Of a stretch of DNA of 64,000 nucleotides, positions 16,942 through 25,280 are shown piece after piece. The translations under genes and the position numbers were made by a program. The notes under the pieces were generated by a model. It made no database searches. It was given only the letters and a program-made list of their open reading frames with translations, and was not told where the DNA came from. This DNA comes from Micavibrio aeruginosavorus_D. GTDB lineage: Bacteria > Pseudomonadota > Alphaproteobacteria > Micavibrionales > Micavibrionaceae. Numbering within the stretch: the first letter of the stretch is position 1; each line of letters starts with the position of its first letter. Location: positions 496,001 through 560,000 of the forward strand of contig NZ_CP195303.1 in NCBI RefSeq assembly GCF_051245535.1. Direction: 5' to 3'.

Positions 16942-17484
16942 ATGGCTATCATCAACCCCGAAAATCAGGTTCTCGAACGCCGTGCGGTTCCAAAGGGATC
17001 GTTCATTATCCGTGAAGGGGACAGCGGCAACTGCGCGTTCCTTGTTCAGTCGGGTAAGGTGCGCGTCTATGTCCAGCATGATGACAAGGATGTCGAGCTG
17101 GCCAAATTGGGCCCGGGGCAGATTTTTGGTGAAATGGCGCTGGTCTTCGATGAGAAGCGCAGTGCGACGGTGCAGGCGATTGAGGATTCCGTTCTGGTGG
17201 TCATTACGCGCCAGACATTGGACGACAAACTGCGCAAAAGCGATCCGACCGTGCGGGCCATCGTGCCGATGCTGATGAAGCGGATTATTCAAACGAACAG
17301 CGCGTTGATCAACCGCCATGGCGATATTAAAATTCTGGTGGAAACGGTCCAGAATATTTATGAAACCATCATCGTAACTTTGCCGCGCGTACAGCAGCAA
17401 AGTTTTGAAAATGCCGTGCAGCCGAAATTGAACCAGTTTCTGGCCGCCGTTCAATCGTTTCAGGAAAAATATTCCGACGATTAA
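16942..17484 (+). CDS. Cyclic-nucleotide-binding domain protein without HTH
   Basis: 180 residues. Residues about 10-125 form a CRP-type cyclic-nucleotide-binding fold (GSFIIREGDSGNCAFLVQSGKVRVY, GQIFGEMALVFDEKRSATVQA, where the GEMAL...RSATV cassette resembles cNMP-binding proteins). The remaining 55 residues are helical (VETVQNIYETIIVTLPRVQQQ...) and contain no helix-turn-helix, so it is not a CRP-type transcription factor. It sits 23 bases after phaB and is probably cotranscribed. It may link a nucleotide signal to carbon storage or to an unknown partner. Similar stand-alone proteins exist in alphaproteobacteria, but no function is known to me. Confidence 0.8.
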   Translation: MAIINPENQVLERRAVPKGSFIIREGDSGNCAFLVQSGKVRVYVQHDDKDVELAKLGPGQIFGEMALVFDEKRSATVQAIEDSVLVVITRQTLDDKLRKSDPTVRAIVPMLMKRIIQTNSALINRHGDIKILVETVQNIYETIIVTLPRVQQQSFENAVQPKLNQFLAAVQSFQEKYSDD

Positions 17485-17605
17485 AATGGTGGTTTTATGC
17501 GGGGTTTCGGGCGATGCCTTGAACTTGCCACCTTTGCATCCCATTCTTAAGAGTAGGGACGCACCAACCGCCTTAAAAAATACATAAAATACCGGAGAAG
17601 TTGAC

Positions 17606-20600
17606 GTGAAAAAAATCGGTCTTGTTGCTGGTGGCATTGTTGTCGTTTTGTTGGGGGGCGCTGTTATTGCGCCCAGTTTTGTTGATTGGGAAAAATATAA
17701 ACCCCTGATCCAATCCAAAGTCGAAGACGCAACGGGATATGAAGTCACGTTTGGCGGCAAGCTGGATCTGGCCGTTCTGCCGTTCCCGCATCTGGTCATT
17801 GAAAATCTGGGCGTATCCGTTCCGGCCACAGCAGGCCGTGACGCGGTGGAGCTTCTGACACTGAAACAAGCCGAAGTCAGCGTGGCGTTGCTGCCGCTTC
17901 TGTCCAAACGCGTGGAAGTGAATACGGTCAATCTGGTTGAGCCCGTTATTCGTCTGGAAGTGGCGAAGGATGGCACCCAGACATGGATGACCGAAAAACT
18001 CTCCGCCGGGAAAAAAGATGATGCGGGCGCGGGTCAATCCGCAGATGCCGGAAAAGAGCAAGCCGTCACGCTCGATAATTTGAAAATTGAAAAGGGCACA
18101 TTTATTTATGCTGATCGCCGCACCGCCAAGGAAACGAAGCTGGACGGCATTGATGCCGTAATCAATGCCGGCAGCCTGTCTGGCCCGTTCAAGGTGAAGG
18201 GTGATTTTGATTGGAACAAACAAACCATCGAAATTGATGCCCAAACCGGACGCATGGAAAAGGGTGCAAAGACCCTGTCCTTGCAAACCACCGTTGGATT
18301 GCCCGCGTCCAAAAGCAAAGTGAATTTCAGTGGTGTTGTGGCCCTTGATGGCACACCGGAAGTACAGGGTGAAACCAGCGTGGAAACGCCGGACCTCTCC
18401 GCCATGATCGCGGGATTTACGGGCACGGAAAATCCGGCGTTGGCCAAGGCGGTGAATATTCGCGGCATGCTGACCGCATCGGCGGATAAAGCCGACATGA
18501 AAACGGCAACCTTTGCCTTTGGTGATATCAAGGCCAGTGGTTCCATTGCTGTGGCCAACCTTGGTGGAAAAAACAATGCGCCGATGGATGTACAGATCGT
18601 TGTGGCCAGCGATACGCCGGTGAATTTGGATTCCTTTATGAAATCCGCTGCTGGTTCTGGTGCGAAGGGCGCGGCGAAGGGTGATGCCGCGACGAAGAAG
18701 CCTTTTATTCCTGAAACATTGGCGGTGCCGATGGCGATTGATGCGCGGGTCGATGCCACGCTGGCCGCTTTGTCGGCCAAGGGCGCCACGTTCAACAATG
18801 TTAAATTCGTGGTTGAGAAAAAGGGCGGTCAAATCCGTCTGGCCGAACAATCGGGCGACATGCCGGGTGGTGGTTCGCTGAAATCTTCTGCAACGCTGGC
18901 CTATGCGTCGTCAACCGCGGCGAAAACGGGCGGCGTGGTTTATTCCAACCCGACCCTGAATTTTGAAACGGCGGCCACGGCGCAAAAACCTGTGACCATT
19001 TTGTCGGCCTTTGTGCCGGATGCCACGATAAAATCCATGGGCAATTTGCTGATGGACAGCATGGCCGTCACCGCCAAGGGAACGGTTACACCGACCAAGG
19101 CTGAGGTGAGCAGCGGTTCGCTGAATTTGGGTAAAACCAAGGTTGATGTGGCCGGGTCCTATGCGCTGGATAAATCGGGCAAGGATGATGCCGCGATTAT
19201 GCTGCGCGGATCGGGTATCAATATCGACAATTTCATCGCCCGCGATGTGAAAGCGGAAAATAACGCCGTCGCCCCGGCTCCGGCTACGGGTGCGGCGAAA
19301 CCGATGGAAACGGTGATCCGTGAAACGGTGGCGAAATTGAACCTGCCGGTGGATCTGAGTGTTGATGCCGTTCTGGATAACGTCACCATGCGCGGTGTGA
19401 CCTATAACGCCATCCGTGTGAATGGTGCGTTGAAGGACAATGCGCTGGATGTGAAGTCCGCCGCATTGGAAGACAGCGATGGTAACGCGATGAGCATGAA
19501 GGGCACCGTGCGTGACCTGAAAAACCTCGGCGGTCTGGATATTGTTCTGGGCGGTAAGACCAGCGATACCGAAGCGATGCTGAAATCTTTCGGGATTAAA
19601 ACTGACAAGTTGCCGAAAAACTTTGGTCCGCTGGATTTAAGCGTGGCGCTGGCCGGTGAAAAACCGGAAAGCCTGAACTTCACGGCGAATGCCAAGGCGA
19701 TGGAGGGTGAGTTACAGGCCTCCGGTAATGTGGTCAACGCATTGACCAAACCGGATGTCGATAAAATCGCCGCCCGTGTCATGCACCCGAATTTTGAAAA
19801 GCTGGTTCAGCGTTTCTCCCCGACCTATCGCGCGGGTGTGGGCATGAAGAAAGAATTGGATGCCTATGCCAATATCAATCTGGCCGATGGCGCCTATGAT
19901 GTGACGGGCATTAAAATCAATCTGGGGTCCATGGCGCTGGCGGGTGATGTGCGCGCCGATATGAAGGCGGCGAAGCCGAGCATTACCGGTAAGATTCAGG
20001 CGGGCACCGTGCCGCTGGATCAATTGGTGGGCAAGGACCCGGCATCCAGCGGTTCAAAATCCGCTGGGGGTGGGGCGTCGAAATCCGGCGATCTGCGCTG
20101 GTCCCGCAATGCCATCAACACGGCGTGGATGCAGGCGTATAATGTGGATCTGGCCGTCACCGCCAAAACCATCACCTATGGCAACTGGATTTTGGACAAT
20201 GCCGATCTGGGCGTGACGTTGAAAGACGGCACACTGAATATCGCGAAAATGAACGCGGGTGTTCAGGGCGGCACGATGGCGCTGGCCGGTACGGTGAAAT
20301 CATCGGCGCAGGAACGCCAACCGATTACGATGGATGTGAAGGCCGATTTTACCAACGTTGCATTGGAACAACTGGCCAGTGGGTTCAGCGGGTCCAAGCC
20401 GATCAAGGCAAAAGGCAAGGCGTCGCTGAACATGGCGGTCAAGGCCTCGGGCCTGTCGCCTGCGGCAATCATCTCCGACCTGAACGGGCAGGGGAAATTG
20501 ACTGGTGAAAATGTCGTGATCGAAGGCTTCGATCTGGCGGCGCTGTCCCGCTCGCTGGTGTCCACCACGAAAGTGTTCGACAATATCTCCGGTCTGGTCG

Positions 20601-21220
20601 GTGGTGCGTTGAAAGGGGGGCAGACATCGTTCGATACGATTGATGGTCCGTTCACCATTGCCGAAGGGATCGTGCGTTACGATAACTTCGTGATGAAAGG
20701 TCCGGCGGCCACAATCACCAACAAGGGGCAGGTGAACCTGCCGCTGTGGACGATTGATATGACCAGCACGATCGATCTGGCCGAACCGGAAGACGCACCG
20801 AATTTGTCGGTACGTTTCCAAGGTCCGTTGGATAAACCGGGCAACACCTTCGCCAACAGCGCGCTGGAATCCTATGTCGGTGCCCGCATCAACCAGAAAC
20901 TCCAGAAAGAGCTGGGCGAAAAACTCGGCGACAAATTGGGTGGCAATGAAGCCTTGAGCGGCGTGATTGGTGGATTGTTGGGTGGTTCGACCACGAAGGG
21001 CACAGCGACAAAGACAGCCCCCGTACAACAGCCGACGCAACAAGCGGCACCAGTGACGGAGCCAGAAGTGGCCCCGTCCGCAGGTGATGCCCAACCCGTT
21101 CAAGAGGCCCCAGTTCAGGAACCAGTTGTTCAAGAACAACCTGCGCAACAACAACCGGAAATGACTCCAGAGGAAGAATTGATCCGTGGCGTTCTGGGGG
21201 GTGTGTTGGGAGGCGGCTAA
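17606..21220 (+). CDS. AsmA-family envelope protein
   Basis: 1,204 residues. N-terminal membrane anchor (residues about 4-25) runs into SFVDWEKYKPLIQSKVEDATGYEV, the signature start of AsmA domains. The long body (about 30-1090) is repetitive beta structure with an AsmA-like C-terminal region (ALEQLASGFSG...IKAKGKASLNMAVKASG...LNGQGKLTGENVVIEGFDLAALSRSL...). AsmA-like proteins are large inner-membrane-anchored periplasmic proteins thought to form lipid-transfer bridges to the outer membrane. The tail (about 1120-1204) is a Gln/Pro/Val-rich disordered stretch ending in repeated GVLGG. SD GGAG at 17593-17596 precedes GTG/ATG at 17606. No partner genes nearby. Confidence 0.9.
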   Translation: MKKIGLVAGGIVVVLLGGAVIAPSFVDWEKYKPLIQSKVEDATGYEVTFGGKLDLAVLPFPHLVIENLGVSVPATAGRDAVELLTLKQAEVSVALLPLLSKRVEVNTVNLVEPVIRLEVAKDGTQTWMTEKLSAGKKDDAGAGQSADAGKEQAVTLDNLKIEKGTFIYADRRTAKETKLDGIDAVINAGSLSGPFKVKGDFDWNKQTIEIDAQTGRMEKGAKTLSLQTTVGLPASKSKVNFSGVVALDGTPEVQGETSVETPDLSAMIAGFTGTENPALAKAVNIRGMLTASADKADMKTATFAFGDIKASGSIAVANLGGKNNAPMDVQIVVASDTPVNLDSFMKSAAGSGAKGAAKGDAATKKPFIPETLAVPMAIDARVDATLAALSAKGATFNNVKFVVEKKGGQIRLAEQSGDMPGGGSLKSSATLAYASSTAAKTGGVVYSNPTLNFETAATAQKPVTILSAFVPDATIKSMGNLLMDSMAVTAKGTVTPTKAEVSSGSLNLGKTKVDVAGSYALDKSGKDDAAIMLRGSGINIDNFIARDVKAENNAVAPAPATGAAKPMETVIRETVAKLNLPVDLSVDAVLDNVTMRGVTYNAIRVNGALKDNALDVKSAALEDSDGNAMSMKGTVRDLKNLGGLDIVLGGKTSDTEAMLKSFGIKTDKLPKNFGPLDLSVALAGEKPESLNFTANAKAMEGELQASGNVVNALTKPDVDKIAARVMHPNFEKLVQRFSPTYRAGVGMKKELDAYANINLADGAYDVTGIKINLGSMALAGDVRADMKAAKPSITGKIQAGTVPLDQLVGKDPASSGSKSAGGGASKSGDLRWSRNAINTAWMQAYNVDLAVTAKTITYGNWILDNADLGVTLKDGTLNIAKMNAGVQGGTMALAGTVKSSAQERQPITMDVKADFTNVALEQLASGFSGSKPIKAKGKASLNMAVKASGLSPAAIISDLNGQGKLTGENVVIEGFDLAALSRSLVSTTKVFDNISGLVGGALKGGQTSFDTIDGPFTIAEGIVRYDNFVMKGPAATITNKGQVNLPLWTIDMTSTIDLAEPEDAPNLSVRFQGPLDKPGNTFANSALESYVGARINQKLQKELGEKLGDKLGGNEALSGVIGGLLGGSTTKGTATKTAPVQQPTQQAAPVTEPEVAPSAGDAQPVQEAPVQEPVVQEQPAQQQPEMTPEEELIRGVLGGVLGGG

Positions 21221-21230
21221 CCAAGTTTTG

Positions 21231-21310
21231 CGTCACCCCGGTGCCAATGATTACTGGGGCCGGGGTCCATTGGATAGGTTGTATGGATTCCGGCCTGCGC
21301 CGGAATGACG
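21231..21310. repeat. Dispersed inverted-repeat element, copy 1
   Basis: About 80 bp, beginning CGTCACCCCGG and ending CCGGAATGACG. Diverged left arm. One of seven related intergenic elements in this window, each with terminal GTCA..TGAC ends and two internal hairpins centred on CCGGC(GAAG)GCCGG-like arms. Confidence 0.75.
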
Positions 21311-21317
21311 GATAGGG

Positions 21318-21527
21318 TTAAACGGAGCTATTCTTATAATAATCCAAAATAAAAACACGAAGGGCGCTGGAGAGGTTATGCTCCCCGCGCCCTTCATCTA
21401 TTTCAGTGACCAGATCGTTGATCGTCTGCCCGCGCGTTTTGGCGATGGATTGCAGGGCGGTCCAAAATTCATCTTCCAGCGTAATGCTGGTTGGATGTCC
21501 TGCAATCTTCACCGAATGTTTGCGCAT
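21318..21527 (-). CDS. Ribbon-helix-helix domain protein
   Basis: 69 residues. The sequence HSVKIAGHPTSITLEDEFWTALQSIAK followed by RGQTINDLVTEIDEGRG and LSSALRVFILDYYK matches the ribbon-helix-helix family found as small stand-alone proteins in alphaproteobacteria: a beta strand with SITLEDEF then two helices. RHH dimers usually bind DNA as repressors. It starts 10 bases after the fumC stop on the same strand, so it is likely cotranscribed. No toxin partner is adjacent, so a toxin-antitoxin role is not supported. Confidence 0.8.
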   Translation of the reverse strand: MRKHSVKIAGHPTSITLEDEFWTALQSIAKTRGQTINDLVTEIDEGRGEHNLSSALRVFILDYYKNSSV

Positions 21528-21537
21528 GGTGGCCGGA

Positions 21538-22974
21538 TCAGTCCTTTGGGTGGACCATGTCTTCCGGCTTGATCCACTGGCGGAACTGCTCTTCGGTCAA
21601 CAGGCCGAGGTCAATACCGGCCTGCATCAACGTGGTGCCTTCCTTGTGGGCCTTCTTCGCGATCTTGGCGGCATTGTCGTACCCGATATGCGGGTTCAAT
21701 GCCGTGACCAGCATCAGGCTTTCATGCAGCAGCTTGCTGATCCGGTCCGTGTTGGCTTCGATCCCGACGACGCAATTGTCGGTAAAGCTGTTGCACGCAT
21801 CGGCGATCAGGCGGATGGATTGCAGGACGTTGTAAATAATGACCGGCTTGAACACGTTCAATTCAAAATGCCCGTTGCTGCCCGCGACCGTCACGGTGAC
21901 ATGGTTGCCCATGACTTGCGCGCACACCATGGTCATGGCTTCGGACTGGGTCGGGTTGACCTTGCCCGGCATAATCGATGAACCCGGCTCGTTTTCCGGC
22001 AGGGAGATTTCGCCAATGCCGCAGCGCGGGCCAGAACCCAGCAAGCGCACATCGTTCGCAATCTTCATCAACGATACGGACAGGACGTTCAGAATACCGG
22101 ACAATTCAACCATGGCATCGTGGGCGGCCAGTGCTTCGAATTTGTTTTCGGCGCTGACGAATTCCAGACCCGTAATGGTGGCGACGTGCTCGGCAAATTT
22201 ATCGGCAAAGCCAACTTTGCAGTTGATGCCCGTGCCAACGGCGGTGCCGCCTTGGGCCAGTTGCATCAAACGCGGGGCCGCGGTGTGAACGCGGGCAATG
22301 CCCAGTTCAATTTGCTTGGCGTAACCGGAAAATTCCTGGCCCAGCGTCATCGGCGTTGCATCCTGCAAATGGGTGCGGCCGATTTTGACGATGTTTTCAA
22401 ATTCGCGGGCTTTGATATCCAGCGCGGAATGCAGTTTTTCCAAAGCGGGCAGCAGTTCATGGTGAACTTCTTCCACGGCGGCAATGTGCATCACGGTCGG
22501 GAATGTGTCGTTGGACGATTGGCCCATATTGACATGGTCGTTCGGGTGAACGGGCTTCTTGCTGCCCATCACGCCGCCCAGAATTTCAATCGCGCGGTTC
22601 GAAATCACTTCGTTCGCGTTCATGTTGGTTTGCGTGCCCGATCCCGTTTGCCATACGACCAGCGGGAAATTGTCGGCCAGCGTGCCATCAATCACTTCTT
22701 CGGCGGCCTGCACAATCGCGGTGCCGATCTTGGCGTCCAGAATGCCCAGATCCATGTTCGCCATGGCCGATGCTTTCTTCTGCACACCCAAGGCGCGGAC
22801 CAGCGGTTTCGGCATGGTTTCGGTACCGATCTTGAAGTTCTGCAGAGAGCGCTGCGTCTGCGCGCCCCAGTAATGATCGGACGGAACGGCGATTTCACCG
22901 AACGAGTCGGTTTCAATGCGGGGGGCGGCGGTACTCATGGCTGGTTTGCTCATCGGACTGGCTTTTGCGTTCAT
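21538..22974 (-). CDS. fumC: Fumarate hydratase, class II
   Basis: 478 residues. Catalyses the reversible hydration of fumarate to L-malate in the TCA cycle, an oxygen-stable class II enzyme. Signature GSSIMPGKVNPTQSE (about residue 333) is the fumarase/aspartase loop; HPNDHVNMGQSSNDTFPT and GRTHLQDATPMTLGQEFSGY are also conserved. An N-terminal extension of about 20 residues precedes IETDSFGEIAVPSDHYWGAQTQRS, so an internal start near MSTAAP (about residue 14) is possible. A ribbon-helix-helix gene follows 10 bases downstream. Confidence 0.96.
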   Translation of the reverse strand: MNAKASPMSKPAMSTAAPRIETDSFGEIAVPSDHYWGAQTQRSLQNFKIGTETMPKPLVRALGVQKKASAMANMDLGILDAKIGTAIVQAAEEVIDGTLADNFPLVVWQTGSGTQTNMNANEVISNRAIEILGGVMGSKKPVHPNDHVNMGQSSNDTFPTVMHIAAVEEVHHELLPALEKLHSALDIKAREFENIVKIGRTHLQDATPMTLGQEFSGYAKQIELGIARVHTAAPRLMQLAQGGTAVGTGINCKVGFADKFAEHVATITGLEFVSAENKFEALAAHDAMVELSGILNVLSVSLMKIANDVRLLGSGPRCGIGEISLPENEPGSSIMPGKVNPTQSEAMTMVCAQVMGNHVTVTVAGSNGHFELNVFKPVIIYNVLQSIRLIADACNSFTDNCVVGIEANTDRISKLLHESLMLVTALNPHIGYDNAAKIAKKAHKEGTTLMQAGIDLGLLTEEQFRQWIKPEDMVHPKD

Positions 22975-23084
22975 GGTTGTTTCAACAGATGTTACAAGTG
23001 AAAGACGATGAACGGTTTAGCATTCCCGGCACCCCCTCACAAGCAGAAGGGGCGGGAAAAAGCCTGTATTTTTACATAATGATA

Positions 23085-23285
23085 TTAGGCGATGATGTCC
23101 GGCAGAAGCTGGCTTTCGATCTTCTGGATCGTGTCTTTCAGCGTCAGCTTGCGTTTCTTCAACCGTTGCAGTTGCAGAAAGTCCACGGGCTGGCGTTCCA
23201 ACAACCGTTCAATCACTTCATCCAGATCACGGTGTTCGTGTTTCAGCTCGATAAGCTTTTCACGCAATGATTCTTCGTCTTCCAT
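23085..23285 (-). CDS. YdcH-like DUF465 protein
   Basis: 66 residues, highly charged and helical: HEHRDLDEVIERLLERQPVDFLQLQRLKKRKLTLKDTIQKIES. This is the DUF465/YdcH pattern, a short antiparallel coiled coil of unknown function common in alpha- and gammaproteobacteria. It is divergent from pfkA across a 181-bp interval that should hold both promoters, and lies upstream of fumC on the same strand with 110 bp between. Confidence 0.85.
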   Translation of the reverse strand: MEDEESLREKLIELKHEHRDLDEVIERLLERQPVDFLQLQRLKKRKLTLKDTIQKIESQLLPDIIA

Positions 23286-23466
23286 GGGAATGCAAGCAAC
23301 TCAACAGGTTGTCGTTTAAACAAGGGAATAATATTACCAGATAATCCATTGGGATGTAAGAAGGAATTGAACTTCCGCCCGCGCGGGCGTAATCTGCGCT
23401 GGATCAAGGGGCGAAGTTCCCGTATAACAATCTGAATATAAACGACAAATTTGAGATGAGGGTGGT

Positions 23467-24546
23467 ATGGCGGCGAAACGCATCGGTATTCTGACCAGCG
23501 GTGGTGATTGTGCGGGCCTGAACGCGATTATTCGCGGGGCGGTTCATGCGGCGCATAAAAAGGGCTGGGAAACCGTTGGTATTTTGAACGGAACGGCGGG
23601 TTTGTTTAAAACGCCCCCGGCTGTGCGCACGCTGACCCCGCTGGAAATTGACGGGCAGATTATGCGCCAAGGCGGCACGATTCTGGGCACCACGAACAAG
23701 GGCAACCCGTTCGCGTTCCCGATGGCCGATGGATCGTTGAAAGATCGTTCCGGCGAAATCGTCGACGGGTTCAAGGCTTTGGGGCTGGATGCCATTATTG
23801 GTATCGGCGGCGACGGCAGCTTCGCGATTTTGAGCAAGCTGGCGAAGCAGGGCGGTATCAACATGGTGGGTATTCCGAAAACCATCGATAACGATATCGG
23901 CATGACCGAATTTTCCGTGGGCTTTGATACGGCGGTTGCGGTTGCGACCGAGGCGCTGGATCGCCTGCAACCAACAGCGGCCAGCCATGACCGTGTGATG
24001 ATTTTGGAAGTGATGGGCCGCGATGCGGGCCATATCGCACTGGCCGCCGGTATCGCGGGCGGGGCAGATGTCATCCTGATCCCTGAAATTCCATATAGCA
24101 TCGAAAGCGTTTCGAAGAAGATCAAGGCCGTGAAGGATTCCGGGCGGAACTTCGCGCTGGTCGTTGTGTCCGAAGCCGTAAAAACGACCGATGGCGGCAA
24201 GGTGCAAACCGAATACACCGACGGCGAAAAACGCTATGGCGGCATTGGCCAGTATATCGGCGCGCAAATTGCCGAGGCCACAGGGTCCGAAACCCGCGTC
24301 ACGGTGCTGGGCCACGTCCAGCGCGGATGCCCGCCAAGCTATAATGACCGTTTGCTGGGCACCGCCTTTGCCGTAAAGGCCGTTGATTTGATCGAAGAGG
24401 GTAAATTCGGGCGTATGGTGGCCTGGCAAAACCGTCAGGTGATTGACGTCGCGATCGAGGACGCCATCGCCGCCTATCAGCAGGTGGATATTGACAGCAC
24501 TTTGGTGCATACTTGTCGGGCACTGGGGATTTCTTTAGGGGACTAA
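23467..24546 (+). CDS. pfkA: 6-phosphofructokinase, probably ATP-dependent
   Basis: 359 residues. Phosphorylates fructose 6-phosphate in glycolysis. The donor-site motif is GGDGS (residues 114-118), with Gly where PPi-dependent enzymes have Asp, but the following loop is PKTIDND (137-143), with Lys where classical ATP enzymes have Gly. This Gly/Lys combination is known in a distinct PFK clade that includes ATP users. EVMGRDAGHIAL and GHVQRGCPPSYNDRLLG are also typical. Longer than the 320-residue bacterial PfkA. A PH-domain membrane gene starts 7 bases after its stop, suggesting coupling. Donor identity is an inference from the motifs. Confidence 0.93.
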   Translation: MAAKRIGILTSGGDCAGLNAIIRGAVHAAHKKGWETVGILNGTAGLFKTPPAVRTLTPLEIDGQIMRQGGTILGTTNKGNPFAFPMADGSLKDRSGEIVDGFKALGLDAIIGIGGDGSFAILSKLAKQGGINMVGIPKTIDNDIGMTEFSVGFDTAVAVATEALDRLQPTAASHDRVMILEVMGRDAGHIALAAGIAGGADVILIPEIPYSIESVSKKIKAVKDSGRNFALVVVSEAVKTTDGGKVQTEYTDGEKRYGGIGQYIGAQIAEATGSETRVTVLGHVQRGCPPSYNDRLLGTAFAVKAVDLIEEGKFGRMVAWQNRQVIDVAIEDAIAAYQQVDIDSTLVHTCRALGISLGD

Positions 24547-24552
24547 TCCAAC

Positions 24553-25083
24553 ATGCTGTATGTCCAGCAATCACTGAACAAGGATGAAGAGCTCGTCTAT
24601 GTCGGGCATTTCCACTGGATGTATAACGTCCAGGCGGTGATGGCGATTGTCTGGGGCGTTGTTGGGTGCATTGCTGTGATCGTCGGCGGTGTGTATGTCT
24701 GGGACAATTATATGGGCGGGCTGGATGCGGAAACGTATCTTGGCAAAATTCGCGAATTGCATCCGGCTGTGCGTCTGGGCGCGTTTCTGGTGTTTGTCCT
24801 CAGCCTGCTGCGCTTTGCGCAGATGATGGTGGTCAAGGCGACAACCGAAATCGCGGTCACAACATCCCGTCTGATTTTCAAACGCGGTCTGGTCGCCCGG
24901 TATGTCGGTGAAATGAGCATCGACCGGATTGAGGGCGTAAACGTCCTGCAAACCATCCTCGGTCGTATCTTCAACTATGGCCGCGTCATGGTGCGCGGCA
25001 TGGGCGTGGGTGAGGTGATCCTGCCCCCCATCGCGGACCCGATTGCCTTCCGCAAGGCCATCGATCGGGCGAAGAGTCTCTGA
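24553..25083 (+). CDS. Bacterial PH-domain membrane protein
   Basis: 176 residues. Two hydrophobic helices (about 27-52 and 76-95) sit before a bacterial PH domain (TTSRLIFKRGLVARYVGEMSIDRIEGVNVLQTILGRIFNYGRVMVRGMG), the YdbS/YdbT-like DUF304 fold. ATG 24553 follows the pfkA stop by six bases, so it is probably cotranscribed. Such proteins are inner-membrane with the PH domain in the cytoplasm; a role in envelope stress has been proposed for some, but no specific function is known here. Confidence 0.85.
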   Translation: MLYVQQSLNKDEELVYVGHFHWMYNVQAVMAIVWGVVGCIAVIVGGVYVWDNYMGGLDAETYLGKIRELHPAVRLGAFLVFVLSLLRFAQMMVVKATTEIAVTTSRLIFKRGLVARYVGEMSIDRIEGVNVLQTILGRIFNYGRVMVRGMGVGEVILPPIADPIAFRKAIDRAKSL

Positions 25084-25280
25084 TTCGCATTTTGCTGATC
25101 TAATTCTTAACAATGTAGTGAGCCAACCCTGCGCCAAAAGGCGTGCAGGGGTATGGTCTTTCGTTGTAACGGATTGAAATATAATATTTTTGCTTTCCGA
25201 CCCTTATCCCATTGTATGGTAAAGCTCTGTTAACCAATTGGCGCGACAATGGAAGAGTGTGCAAAGGAGCCCCTCTTATT

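Noticed and set aside
21318..21527. RHH gene as toxin-antitoxin antitoxin
   Set aside because: No small toxin gene adjoins it; the neighbour is fumC.
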